A stretch of 8,034 nt of DNA from Chitinophagaceae bacterium (GTDB lineage Bacteria; Bacteroidota; Bacteroidia; Chitinophagales; Chitinophagaceae). The notes under the pieces were generated by a model. The model had not been told where the DNA came from. It made no database searches and saw only the letters and a list, made by a program, of their open reading frames with translations. Position numbers and translations under genes: made by a program. The number at the start of each line of letters is the position of its first letter. Position 1 is the first letter of the stretch. Shown here one piece after another: positions 1 through 6,774 of the stretch. The stretch lies in the NCBI GenBank assembly GCA_025455665.1, contig JALOMC010000109.1:1-8034 (forward strand), written 5' to 3'.

Positions 1-2
1 TG

Positions 3-185
3 CGCAAAGCCGCCTGGCAGCGCCTGTGGCATGGCCGCAAAAAAGGCATCGAAAGCCCTGAGTTTTTGTGGATGGCAGTCATCATTGGGGCCGTGGGCGT
101 CCTGGCCCTGGTGCTGGGCATGGGGCTGCTGGGGGGCATTGTGCTGGCTTGTGCCGGGCTTTGCCTTGTTCGCAGCTTTTTCTGA
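3..185 (+). CDS. C-terminal end of an unrecognised membrane protein (partial)
   Basis: The open frame runs in from the left edge and stops at TGA 183-185, giving the last 60 residues of a protein whose start is outside the window. The visible part begins with a basic, Trp-containing stretch (RKAAWQRLWHGRKKGIESPE). A long run of Leu, Val, Gly, Ala and Ile follows (about residues 22-56 of the fragment), enough for one long or two short membrane helices, and the protein ends VRSFF. The basic side before the helix suggests that segment is cytoplasmic. The frame was chosen because its composition is a natural membrane helix, whereas frame 1 gives an implausibly Trp/Cys-rich product and frame 2 stops early. 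I do not recognise a family. The next gene starts 75 nt downstream. Confidence 0.6.
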   Translation, partial: RKAAWQRLWHGRKKGIESPEFLWMAVIIGAVGVLALVLGMGLLGGIVLACAGLCLVRSFF

Positions 186-260
186 GGCTACAGCTACCAG
201 TAGATGACTGCCGTGCTGGCGTCGGTTTGCTATCTTCCGCCTTTCTTTTCTCCTTTGCGT

Positions 261-630
261 ATGAAAATGGATACCGACCAACGCATCGCCGCCATGAGTT
301 TTGCCTCGGTGTACCCGCACTACCTGGCCAAAGTGCAAAAGAAAGGCCGCACCGAGCAAGAACTGCAGCAGGTCATCGGCTGGCTGACGGGCTATAGCAC
401 CGCCGAGCTGCAGCAGCACCTGGCGCACCACACCCGGTTCACCGATTTTTTTTCGCAGGCGCAGCTGCCAGCCGGGGCCAGCCTGGTCACGGGCACCATT
501 TGCGGCGTCCGCATCGAGCACATTGAGCAAGCACATTGAGCAACCCCTTACCCGGCAAGTGCGCATACTGGATAAACTGGTAGACGAACTGGCCAAAGGC
601 CGGCCGCTGGAAAAGATTTTAAGGTATTGA
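261..630 (+). pseudogene. DUF2200 family protein, frameshifted by a 13-bp tandem duplication
   Basis: The first reading frame (ATG 261, TGA 537-539) gives 92 residues with the DUF2200 pattern: MSFASVYPHYLAKVQKKGRT, then a WLTGYS motif, then VTGTICGVRIEHIEQ. It then ends abruptly in AH. The missing family C-terminus (PLTRQVRILDKLVDELAKGR, then PLEKILRY) is encoded at once in another frame, ending at TGA 628-630. The join is a perfect tandem repeat, 518-530 and 531-543. Removing one copy restores a 118-residue protein, the normal family length. The start could also be ATG 267; ATG 204 adds a segment that does not resemble the family. DUF2200 has no established function that I know of. A run of eight T (446-453) lies inside the gene but is in frame. 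The lesion could be a real mutation, a reversible slippage state or an assembly error. Confidence 0.88.
518..543 (+). repeat. Perfect 13-bp tandem duplication (GCACATTGAGCAA x2)
   Basis: Two identical, directly adjacent 13-bp copies occupy 518-530 and 531-543. Thirteen is not a multiple of three, so the extra copy shifts the DUF2200 frame by +1 and brings in a stop codon at 537-539, inside the second copy. With a single copy the reading frame continues to 630. Confidence 0.95.
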
Positions 631-633
631 TGC

Positions 634-1371
634 ATGAAGAACGCCATCACATCGGGCAAACGCTCTTTACCAATAGGTCACTGGCTGCAAGCCACTTGCT
701 GCGGTGTAGCCATCTTACTATCTACTACTCTTGCAGCGCAGTTTGCCTATGTGCAAGACCCCGATTCGTTTGTGTACGTACGGCAGGGACCCGCGGTGTA
801 CGAGGCCAGGCAGGATAGCCTGCGTAACGGGCACCTCGTTTACCTGTTCGAAAAAAATGGTAATTGGACGAATATCGATTACTGGTATCGTGGCATCCAA
901 AAAACCGGATACGTATACAGCAATCGACTAAAAAGCATTGACGACTTCCCGGCATTGAAGCTGGTATCGAACAATGGCCGGGAGGTAAAGCTATCTGGCT
1001 ACGGCATCGAAGTTTTTGTAAGCAGGCAGCCTTTCGACCCTGCTAAACATCGGTTCAGTTACCATAAAACATACAAGGACGTAGTTACCCATATCGACGG
1101 CCAAATCGTTTGGGGCACCGATGGCGAAAAACCCAAAACACAATATGCCGGCATCCGCATCCAGCAAAATGGTCAGGTTTACCCACTACCTGCTGCAGCA
1201 CTGCGGCAGCTATATGAGCCAAGTTTAGAAAATACAAAGGCATACTACGACTCTCAGACAGGTACCTTATTCATCCAAAGCATGAACAGCGATGGAGCAG
1301 GAAGCTACGAGGTGCTTTGGCAAGTGCAGCATGGCCGCTATGTGCAGCGCCTGCTGGTCAACGGCTTTTAG
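634..1371 (+). CDS. Secreted SH3-like domain protein of unknown function
   Basis: A 245-residue protein. The N-terminus has basic residues (K2, K9, R10) followed by a hydrophobic core (ATCCGVAILLSTTLAA) and a likely signal peptidase I site near LAA-QF at about residue 35, so it should be exported. There is no lipobox. Residues about 37-102 look like a bacterial SH3 module: FVYVRQGPAVYEAR, a central LVYLFEKNGNWTNIDYW, then TGYVYSNRLKSI. The remaining 140 residues are rich in aromatic and beta-forming residues (WGTDGEKPKTQYAGIRIQQN and similar) and match no family I can name. Bacterial SH3 modules often bind cell wall or peptides, but nothing here shows a ligand. The start lies 3 nt after the original DUF2200 stop and 9 nt after an AAGG (621-624), so the two genes were probably coupled. 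The gene is visibly more AT-rich than both flanks. Confidence 0.85.
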   Translation: MKNAITSGKRSLPIGHWLQATCCGVAILLSTTLAAQFAYVQDPDSFVYVRQGPAVYEARQDSLRNGHLVYLFEKNGNWTNIDYWYRGIQKTGYVYSNRLKSIDDFPALKLVSNNGREVKLSGYGIEVFVSRQPFDPAKHRFSYHKTYKDVVTHIDGQIVWGTDGEKPKTQYAGIRIQQNGQVYPLPAAALRQLYEPSLENTKAYYDSQTGTLFIQSMNSDGAGSYEVLWQVQHGRYVQRLLVNGF

Positions 1372-1528
1372 ACAACCATTTTGTTACTGTTAGTGGGCAT
1401 GGTCGCCATTTGCCAAGCTCAGCGACTACGTGTTCCAGCTTTGTTGCCCACCCATTCCCGCAAGTAGCCGCAACAGCATGCCGTTTTTTGCAGGTTTTAT
1501 CAGCCCGATGACCTATTTTCAAATCGGC

Positions 1529-1543
1529 GCAGGCACTGCCTGC
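1529..1543 (+). other. Small hairpin just upstream of the giant gene's start codon
   Basis: GCAGGC (1529-1534), ACT loop, GCCTGC (1538-1543) form a perfect 6-bp GC-rich stem, 12 nt before ATG 1556. It could sit in the leader and affect ribosome access, or be an operator-like palindrome. The rest of 1372-1555 shows no terminator and no convincing Bacteroidota -33/-7 promoter. Confidence 0.35.
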
Positions 1544-1555
1544 CCGCTTACCAAC

Positions 1556-4500
1556 ATGCACCTCACTGCTTTTGCCCCCCGCTGGCTTACCGCCGCCTGC
1601 TGCCTGCTACTATCTGTATGTGCCGTGGCGCAGCCCCAGCCCAAGCCGCACCCTACCGATGCCGCCCTGCGCCGCCTGGAGCGCCAGTACCTGCACACCC
1701 CCGTGCAGCAGCTGCCGCAGCCCAATGGCGATGTGTACCTGCAGCGAGACTTTACCGCCTACCTGCAAGAAGCGGCCAGCCGCCAAGCCGATGGCATCGC
1801 CATCGAAGACGATGACCATGGCCACGATCATCAGGGCGAGGCACTGCTGGCTTTTCTGAACAGGCCTCACCCGTCGGTAGCTACGCTGCAGCGCTATTTT
1901 GCCCAAGCCGCTACCGAGTTTGGTGTGCCGCTGCCCATTTTGCAGGCCTACGCACAAGTGCAAAGCAACTGGGCACAGGTGGGGCCCAGTATGTACGGTA
2001 GTTGGGGCATGATGGGCCTGGTAGAGCAGGGCGAAGTAAAGCAGTTGAGCGAAGCGGCCGGCCTGCTGGGCATCAGCACCGAGGCTATAAAAAACGAAGC
2101 CCGCCAAAGCATACGGGCGGCAGCTGCACTATTGGCCCACTACCAGCCAGCTGGCAGCAGCCACAGCCGGCTGGCAGATTGGTTTGGCGCTGTGGCCCGC
2201 CTTACCGGCCTTACCGATGCCGGCATGCGCTACAGCCTGGCGCAGCGGGTGTATAGCACACTGCAGCAAGGCAGCAAAACCATCAGCGTATGGGGCGAAA
2301 TAATTTGGCTGCCACCCGTGGCTACTGGTAGTGTGCCGCCGCAGCCCGTGCCTACAGGGCCGCAGCCGCTGGGCAATGGCACGCCCGACTACAGCGCCGC
2401 CATTTACAACCTTACTACCTGCAACTTTAATAGCCGCCCCGTAGGCGCCAGCCCCCGCTACTACTTCGTTCACTACATCGCCACCGGCACGTACGAGGGG
2501 GCCATCAGTTGGTTTAAAAACTGCAGCTCGCAGGTAAGTGCCCACTACGTGGTGCGCAATGCCGATGGACAGATTACGCAGGTGGTGGATGAAGCCAACC
2601 GGGCCTGGAGCCAGGGCGTGACGGAATACAACGACCGCGGCATAGGCGTGGAGCACGAAGTGCTGGCCACCAACCTGAGCATGTGGGATAGCCAGCCCAT
2701 GCTGACCGAAGCCGGCAAGCTGTGTGCCGATGTGTGCAACCGCAACAGCATACCCAAACTGCGCCGCAGTGCCAATGGCGATGCCGGCATCTACGGCCAT
2801 AGCGATGTGCGGGCCACCGACTGCCCCAATATGACAGCCAGCCGCTGGGATAATTTTTTGGCTAATGTGGCCGGCGCCCTGCCCAGCGTGGCCATGCCTA
2901 CCCTGTACAGTGTGCTGAGCACCAGCGGCAGCACTACCCTTACGGCCAGCTGGAAGCCCAATCTGGAAAGCAACCTGCTGGGCTACCGCCTGTACTACGC
3001 TACTACCGATGACCTGAGCAGCTGGGCGCTGGCGGCCAACGAGCAAACACTCACGGCCGGCACCACCAGCATCAGCCTGCAGCCTGCCCAATTTGTAGTG
3101 CCGCCTGCCGAGGCGGCTTACCATTTTCGATTGACGGCCGTGGTGAGCAACGGCGCCCTGCCGCCGGTAGAAAGCCCCGCCAGTGATGTGTACAGCCGAT
3201 CGTGGGGTACCACCGGCCCCAAGGTGCTGGTGGTAGACGGATTTGACCGCACCAGCGGATCGTACAAAAATGCCAGTCACAACTTTGCAGCCCGCTACAT
3301 GCGGGCCTTACGCGACCGGGCAGTGCTGGAAATAAGTTGCGCCGCCAATGAGCGGATAGAAGATGGCAGCATCAACCTGCAGCAGTACGCCATGGTAGTG
3401 TGGTTTGTGGGCGATGAAAGCAGCGCCAATGTGGTGCTGAGCACAGCAGAAAAAAATGCCCTCCGCAGTTACCTCAGCCAGGGAGGCAAGCTATTCATCA
3501 GCGGCTCCGAAATAGCCTACAACATTGGCCGCAGCGCCTCCACTGCCTACGATCTCGATTTTATGGCCAATTACCTGCGGGCTACCTACGCAGGCGATGG
3601 TGCCAGCAACTATAGCCCCGCCACAGGCGTTGCCACGTCACCGTTTGCCGGCATCAGCATTCCGTTTGGCAGCATTTACCCCGAAGATTTTCCGGACAAT
3701 ATTGGCGCCAATAATGGCAGCACCAGCATATTTGACTACGCCATCACCAACACCCGCGGCGGCGTAGCCTACCAGGGCTTGTTCGGCGGCGGCACCACAG
3801 CAGGTGCCATCACCTACATCGGCTTTCCGCTGGAAACCGCCACCGATGCTGACATGGGCTTGTTCATGAGCAAGCTGCTGCCCTATTTTGGCTTCAGCCT
3901 TTTATCGGCGCCCCCCATTGCGGTAAATGATGCCGCCACCGTAGCCACCGGTACTATCAAGCGGCTGCATGTGCTGCAAAATGACCTGCCCAATGGAAGC
4001 ACTATCAACCTCGCTTCGGTACAAATAGTAAGCGCCCCTGCCAATGGTACTGCGCAGCCGCACCCCGATGGCACCCTGCGCTACCACCCCACCGCAGGCT
4101 TTACCGGTATCGATGCCTTTACCTACAAAGTGGCCTCAACCGACGGCTATTTCTCCAACACCGCTACTGTAAACCTGACCGTGCAGCCAGTGGCCGCCTG
4201 CGAAGCCACGCCACCCGAAAAAGACGACCGCTACCCGCTGCGGGATATGCGGGGTGCCTGGATATCTACTGTATCGAACCTCGACTGGCCCTCGGCCCGT
4301 ACACTCAGCACCACCCAGCAGCAGGCCGAGCTGATCACGCTGCTCGATTCGCTGAAAGCCAGCGGCATCAATTCGGTGTTTTTGCAGGTGCGCCCCGAGT
4401 GCGATGCCTTGTACCAATCGGCCATAGAACCGTGGAGCTACTGGCTTACCAATGCACAAGGCACGGCGCCTTCGCCGCTGTGGGATCCGCTGGCATTTGC

Positions 4501-6100
4501 GGTGGCCGCCGCCCACCAGCGTGGCATGGACCTGCACGCCTGGCTAAACCCCTACCGGGCCAAGCAAAGTACGCCCACGCTGGCGCCGGGCCACGTAGCA
4601 GTGCAGCACCCCGAATGGGTGTTTACCTCGGGCACACTCACCATGCTCAATCCGGGCCTGCCGGCAGTGCGGCAGCACATTACACAGGTAGTGGCCGATA
4701 TAGCCACCCGCTACGATGTAGATGGCATTCACTTCGATGATTATTTCTACCCGTACGGCGGCATGCAATCGCAGGACCTCGCCACGTTTGCGGCACACAA
4801 TCCACTGGGCCTGCCCGATACCGCCAGCTGGCGCCGCTACAACGTAAACACGCTGATAGCGCAGGTGTACGATACGCTGCAAAGCATCAACCAAGCGCTG
4901 CAAAAAAATGTGGTGTTTGGCGTAAGCCCGTTTGGCATCTGGAAAAGCGGTACACCGGCCGGCATCACCGGCAGTTCATCGTTTAGCTTGTTTTACTGCG
5001 ATCCCATTGCCTGGCTACAGGCGGGCAAAGTAGACTATCTGGCTCCGCAGCTATACTGGCGCATCACGGGCCCGCAAGACTACAATGCCCTGAGCAAGTG
5101 GTGGCAGGACCGCGGGCAGGAATACGGCCGGCATATTTACGCCGGGCAGGGCTTGTACCGGCTTTCGGATGCCAGCAACTGGCCAGCTTCAGAAATACTG
5201 GCACAAATAGACCTGAACCGCGACAACCAGCGGCCGCAGTTGTTGGGCAATATCCTGTTCAGAGCGGCGCAACTACGCAGCGATACCAAGGGCATCAAAA
5301 CAGCGCTGCGCAATGGTCCATTTCAGTACCCGGCCTATGCACCTGCCTTTGCCTGGAAGGATGCCGTGTGCCCGCAGGCTCCTACGGCTGTTCATTTTGA
5401 TGGCGATACCCTGCGCTGGACTGCGCCGCTGCCCGCCGCCGATGGCGACACGGCTGAGAAATACGTAATATACCGCTACGATGATGTACTGGACCTGACG
5501 CCGATGCAGCAAGATGGCCGCCGGGTAGTAGCCATTGTAAGTAGCAACCGGCTGTACCTGCCGCAAGCGGGGCCCTGGCTGTATGCGGTGGCTGCGCTGG
5601 ATGATAACAACAATGAAAGCAGCAGCACATTGGCCAGTGCTTCGGCCATTCAGCTATGCCCCGGGGGCAGCACCAGCCTGCCTGCACAAGTAGGCGGTAG
5701 CAGCTGGCAGTGGCAGCAGTGGGTGGCCAATAGCTGGCAACCACTTGGTACCAATGCGGTATTTGCAGGCACCCAAACAGCCACCCTACAGCTGACCAAT
5801 GTGCCGGCCAACTTGTATGGCCTGCAGCTGCGCTGTGTGGCCAACGGCAACGCAGCCGGCCCGGTATACACGCTCAGCTTTGCCAATACCTGGCAGGGTA
5901 CCAATGCGCAATGGCACCAGCCCGCCAACTGGAGCTGCGGCACACTGCCCACCGCCAGTACCGATGTCATCATTCCCGGGCATCTCACCGTATTTCCGCT
6001 GGTAGATGCACCTGGCGCAGCAGCCCGCAGCGTACTGCTGCGCTACGGTGCTACACTACAGGTAGCGCCCGGCATCCAGCTACAGTTGGGTAGCCAATAG
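1556..6100 (+). CDS. Giant secreted amidase-GHL10 fusion (predicted peptidoglycan hydrolase)
   Basis: A protein of 1514 residues. ATG 1556 was chosen because it starts a signal peptide (MHLTAFAPRWLTAACCLLLS, cleavage near AVA-QP, about residue 25); the frame stays open back to ATG 1430 but those residues are not signal-like. Domains: lytic-transglycosylase-like region (about 108-196); Amidase_2 (about 276-430) with probable T7-lysozyme-type zinc ligands H306, H415 and C423; fibronectin III (about 447-546); Rossmann/GATase-like module (about 553-782) without a visible nucleophile Cys; Big_9/cadherin-like module (about 785-878); GHL10 glycoside hydrolase (about 892-1260) with MRGAW, LQVRPECDALY, HAWLNPYR and DGIHFDDY (D1056, D1061, D1062); fibronectin III (about 1274-1362); Ig-like module (about 1368-1440); and a W-G...NWSCG module to the end. 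It probably acts outside the inner membrane on peptidoglycan. No type IX secretion sorting signal or membrane anchor is visible at the C-terminus. A terminator follows within 20 nt. Confidence 0.93.
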   Translation: MHLTAFAPRWLTAACCLLLSVCAVAQPQPKPHPTDAALRRLERQYLHTPVQQLPQPNGDVYLQRDFTAYLQEAASRQADGIAIEDDDHGHDHQGEALLAFLNRPHPSVATLQRYFAQAATEFGVPLPILQAYAQVQSNWAQVGPSMYGSWGMMGLVEQGEVKQLSEAAGLLGISTEAIKNEARQSIRAAAALLAHYQPAGSSHSRLADWFGAVARLTGLTDAGMRYSLAQRVYSTLQQGSKTISVWGEIIWLPPVATGSVPPQPVPTGPQPLGNGTPDYSAAIYNLTTCNFNSRPVGASPRYYFVHYIATGTYEGAISWFKNCSSQVSAHYVVRNADGQITQVVDEANRAWSQGVTEYNDRGIGVEHEVLATNLSMWDSQPMLTEAGKLCADVCNRNSIPKLRRSANGDAGIYGHSDVRATDCPNMTASRWDNFLANVAGALPSVAMPTLYSVLSTSGSTTLTASWKPNLESNLLGYRLYYATTDDLSSWALAANEQTLTAGTTSISLQPAQFVVPPAEAAYHFRLTAVVSNGALPPVESPASDVYSRSWGTTGPKVLVVDGFDRTSGSYKNASHNFAARYMRALRDRAVLEISCAANERIEDGSINLQQYAMVVWFVGDESSANVVLSTAEKNALRSYLSQGGKLFISGSEIAYNIGRSASTAYDLDFMANYLRATYAGDGASNYSPATGVATSPFAGISIPFGSIYPEDFPDNIGANNGSTSIFDYAITNTRGGVAYQGLFGGGTTAGAITYIGFPLETATDADMGLFMSKLLPYFGFSLLSAPPIAVNDAATVATGTIKRLHVLQNDLPNGSTINLASVQIVSAPANGTAQPHPDGTLRYHPTAGFTGIDAFTYKVASTDGYFSNTATVNLTVQPVAACEATPPEKDDRYPLRDMRGAWISTVSNLDWPSARTLSTTQQQAELITLLDSLKASGINSVFLQVRPECDALYQSAIEPWSYWLTNAQGTAPSPLWDPLAFAVAAAHQRGMDLHAWLNPYRAKQSTPTLAPGHVAVQHPEWVFTSGTLTMLNPGLPAVRQHITQVVADIATRYDVDGIHFDDYFYPYGGMQSQDLATFAAHNPLGLPDTASWRRYNVNTLIAQVYDTLQSINQALQKNVVFGVSPFGIWKSGTPAGITGSSSFSLFYCDPIAWLQAGKVDYLAPQLYWRITGPQDYNALSKWWQDRGQEYGRHIYAGQGLYRLSDASNWPASEILAQIDLNRDNQRPQLLGNILFRAAQLRSDTKGIKTALRNGPFQYPAYAPAFAWKDAVCPQAPTAVHFDGDTLRWTAPLPAADGDTAEKYVIYRYDDVLDLTPMQQDGRRVVAIVSSNRLYLPQAGPWLYAVAALDDNNNESSSTLASASAIQLCPGGSTSLPAQVGGSSWQWQQWVANSWQPLGTNAVFAGTQTATLQLTNVPANLYGLQLRCVANGNAAGPVYTLSFANTWQGTNAQWHQPANWSCGTLPTASTDVIIPGHLTVFPLVDAPGAAARSVLLRYGATLQVAPGIQLQLGSQ

Positions 6101-6115
6101 CCAGCCGTATTGCAC

Positions 6116-6159
6116 TTGCCATGCGGGTAAGCTATCTTACCGGCATGGCAACTTTTTTT
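6116..6159 (+). terminator. Strong intrinsic terminator after the giant gene
   Basis: The arms TTGCCATGCGGGTAAG (6116-6131) and CTTACCGGCATGGCAA (6136-6151) pair over 16 positions with one G-G mismatch (6125/6142) around a CTAT loop. One C and seven T (6153-6159) follow. It begins 15 nt after the giant gene's stop codon. The in-frame ATG 6121 lies in the 5' arm and ATG 6145 in the 3' arm, so the hairpin overlaps possible starts of the next gene. Confidence 0.85.
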
Positions 6160-6240
6160 CTGTTTCTGGTGGTGCTATTGCTGGCGGCCCTTGTGGTTCT
6201 ACTGCTGGTATGGTACCTTACCTACAAAAGCACCCTCCCT
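6145..6240 (+). other. In-frame hydrophobic extension upstream of the tube gene (possible membrane helix)
   Basis: Read from ATG 6145 in the frame of the tube gene, this stretch encodes MATFFLFLVVLLLAALVVLL, then LVWYLTYKSTLP, and runs without a stop into Met 6241. Twenty consecutive hydrophobic residues with T at nearly every second codon position, ending in Trp-Tyr and then Lys, is the look of a real membrane helix. Against it, the first codons lie in the terminator hairpin and its T-tract, and tail-tube proteins normally begin at the position equivalent to Met 6241. The stretch could be a coding extension, a promoter-containing leader, or both. Confidence 0.45.
6191..6221 (+). promoter_or_regulatory. 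Candidate Bacteroidota-type promoter for the tube gene
   Basis: TTG (6191-6193) lies 20 nt before TACCTTAC (6214-6221), a partial fit to the Bacteroidota -33 TTTG / -7 TAnnTTTG pattern (the -7 matches TAnnTT but not the last two bases). It sits after the terminator and would give a short leader before ATG 6241. The match is imperfect and could be chance. Confidence 0.25.
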
Positions 6241-6669
6241 ATGAAATTACCTTTGTCGAATTTTCATTTTCAAGTTGAAATTGGTGGCAGCCGGCTCGGC
6301 TTTACAGAAGTAAGCGGCCTGGATATTCAGGTAGAAGCCATGGAATATCGGGAGGGATCCTCGCCGGTATACACGCCTACCAAAATTCCGGGCCAGCATC
6401 GCTTTTCAAACATTGTGCTGAAGCGGGGCCTGATGAAAGGCGACAATGAATTTTACCAATGGATACAAACCGCTATGAGCCGTGAAGTGGAGCGCCGCGA
6501 CGTGACCATCAGCCTGCTGAATGAGCGGCATGAGCCGGAGTTTGTGTGGAAGGTACGGAACGCATTTCCGGTAAAATACAGTGGACCTCACCTGAAAAGC
6601 GATGGCAATGAGGTAGCCATTGAAACACTGGAGCTGGCACACGAGGGCCTGACGGTGGAAACCTTTTGA
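6241..6669 (+). CDS. T4 gp19-like phage tail / contractile-injection tube protein
   Basis: From ATG 6241 this is a 142-residue protein with the pattern of the T4 gp19-like tail-tube family, which also supplies tubes of contractile injection systems: LPLSNFHFQVEIGG at the N-terminus, LGFTEVSGLDIQVEAMEYRE, SNIVLKRGLMKGDNEFYQW, RRDVTISLLNERHEPEFVWK, NAFPVKY and DGNEVAIETLELAHEGLTVE at the end. Family members assemble into stacked hexameric rings forming the inner tube. Met 6241 falls where the family normally starts and gives the usual length. In-frame ATGs at 6145 (174 residues) and 6121 (182 residues) would add a membrane helix but lie inside the terminator hairpin. I see no sheath, baseplate, spike, ClpV/AAA or other tube gene nearby, so within this window it stands alone. 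Family assignment is confident; start and function are not. Confidence 0.85.
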   Translation: MKLPLSNFHFQVEIGGSRLGFTEVSGLDIQVEAMEYREGSSPVYTPTKIPGQHRFSNIVLKRGLMKGDNEFYQWIQTAMSREVERRDVTISLLNERHEPEFVWKVRNAFPVKYSGPHLKSDGNEVAIETLELAHEGLTVETF

Positions 6670-6688
6670 TGGAGCATCATCATACGCG

Positions 6689-6716
6689 AAGAGGCCACCC
6701 CTGGGGTGACCTCTTT
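6689..6716 (+). terminator. Hairpin between convergent genes, probable terminator
   Basis: AAGAGGCCACCCC (6689-6701) and GGGGTGACCTCTT (6703-6715) form a long stem with one C-A mismatch and a tight three-base loop (CTG). It lies 20 nt after the tube gene's stop. Only three T follow on the + strand and there is no T-run on the - strand, so it is a weaker terminator than the one at 6116. It sits between the convergent tube and phosphoesterase genes and could serve either. Confidence 0.55.
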
Positions 6717-6774
6717 CTGTAAATACATCACGCTGATAGCCGTTTCGGCATTGGTCAAAAGTAAGACGTTGATT

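Noticed and set aside
446..453. Run of eight T in the DUF2200 gene as the cause of the frameshift
   Set aside because: The reading frame is intact across it and family residues continue on both sides; the break is at the 13-bp duplication.
1487..1521. TTTG (1487) and TATTTTC (1514) as a promoter for the giant gene
   Set aside because: The spacing is 23 nt and the -7 element lacks the TTTG end, so the match is no better than chance.
1430..1555. Longer N-terminus for the giant protein
   Set aside because: The 42 extra residues are not signal-like and would bury the clear signal peptide that starts at Met 1556. ATG 1508 remains a weak alternative.
2129..3280. Long open frame of 383 codons on the - strand inside the giant gene
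   Set aside because: It is antisense to well-conserved amidase and fibronectin codons, is rich in Ala, Gly and His, and has no recognisable domain. It is a shadow of high-GC coding sequence.
6241..6669. Prophage or full contractile injection cluster
   Set aside because: Only one tail-like gene is present; no integrase, capsid, sheath, baseplate or spike gene lies in the window.
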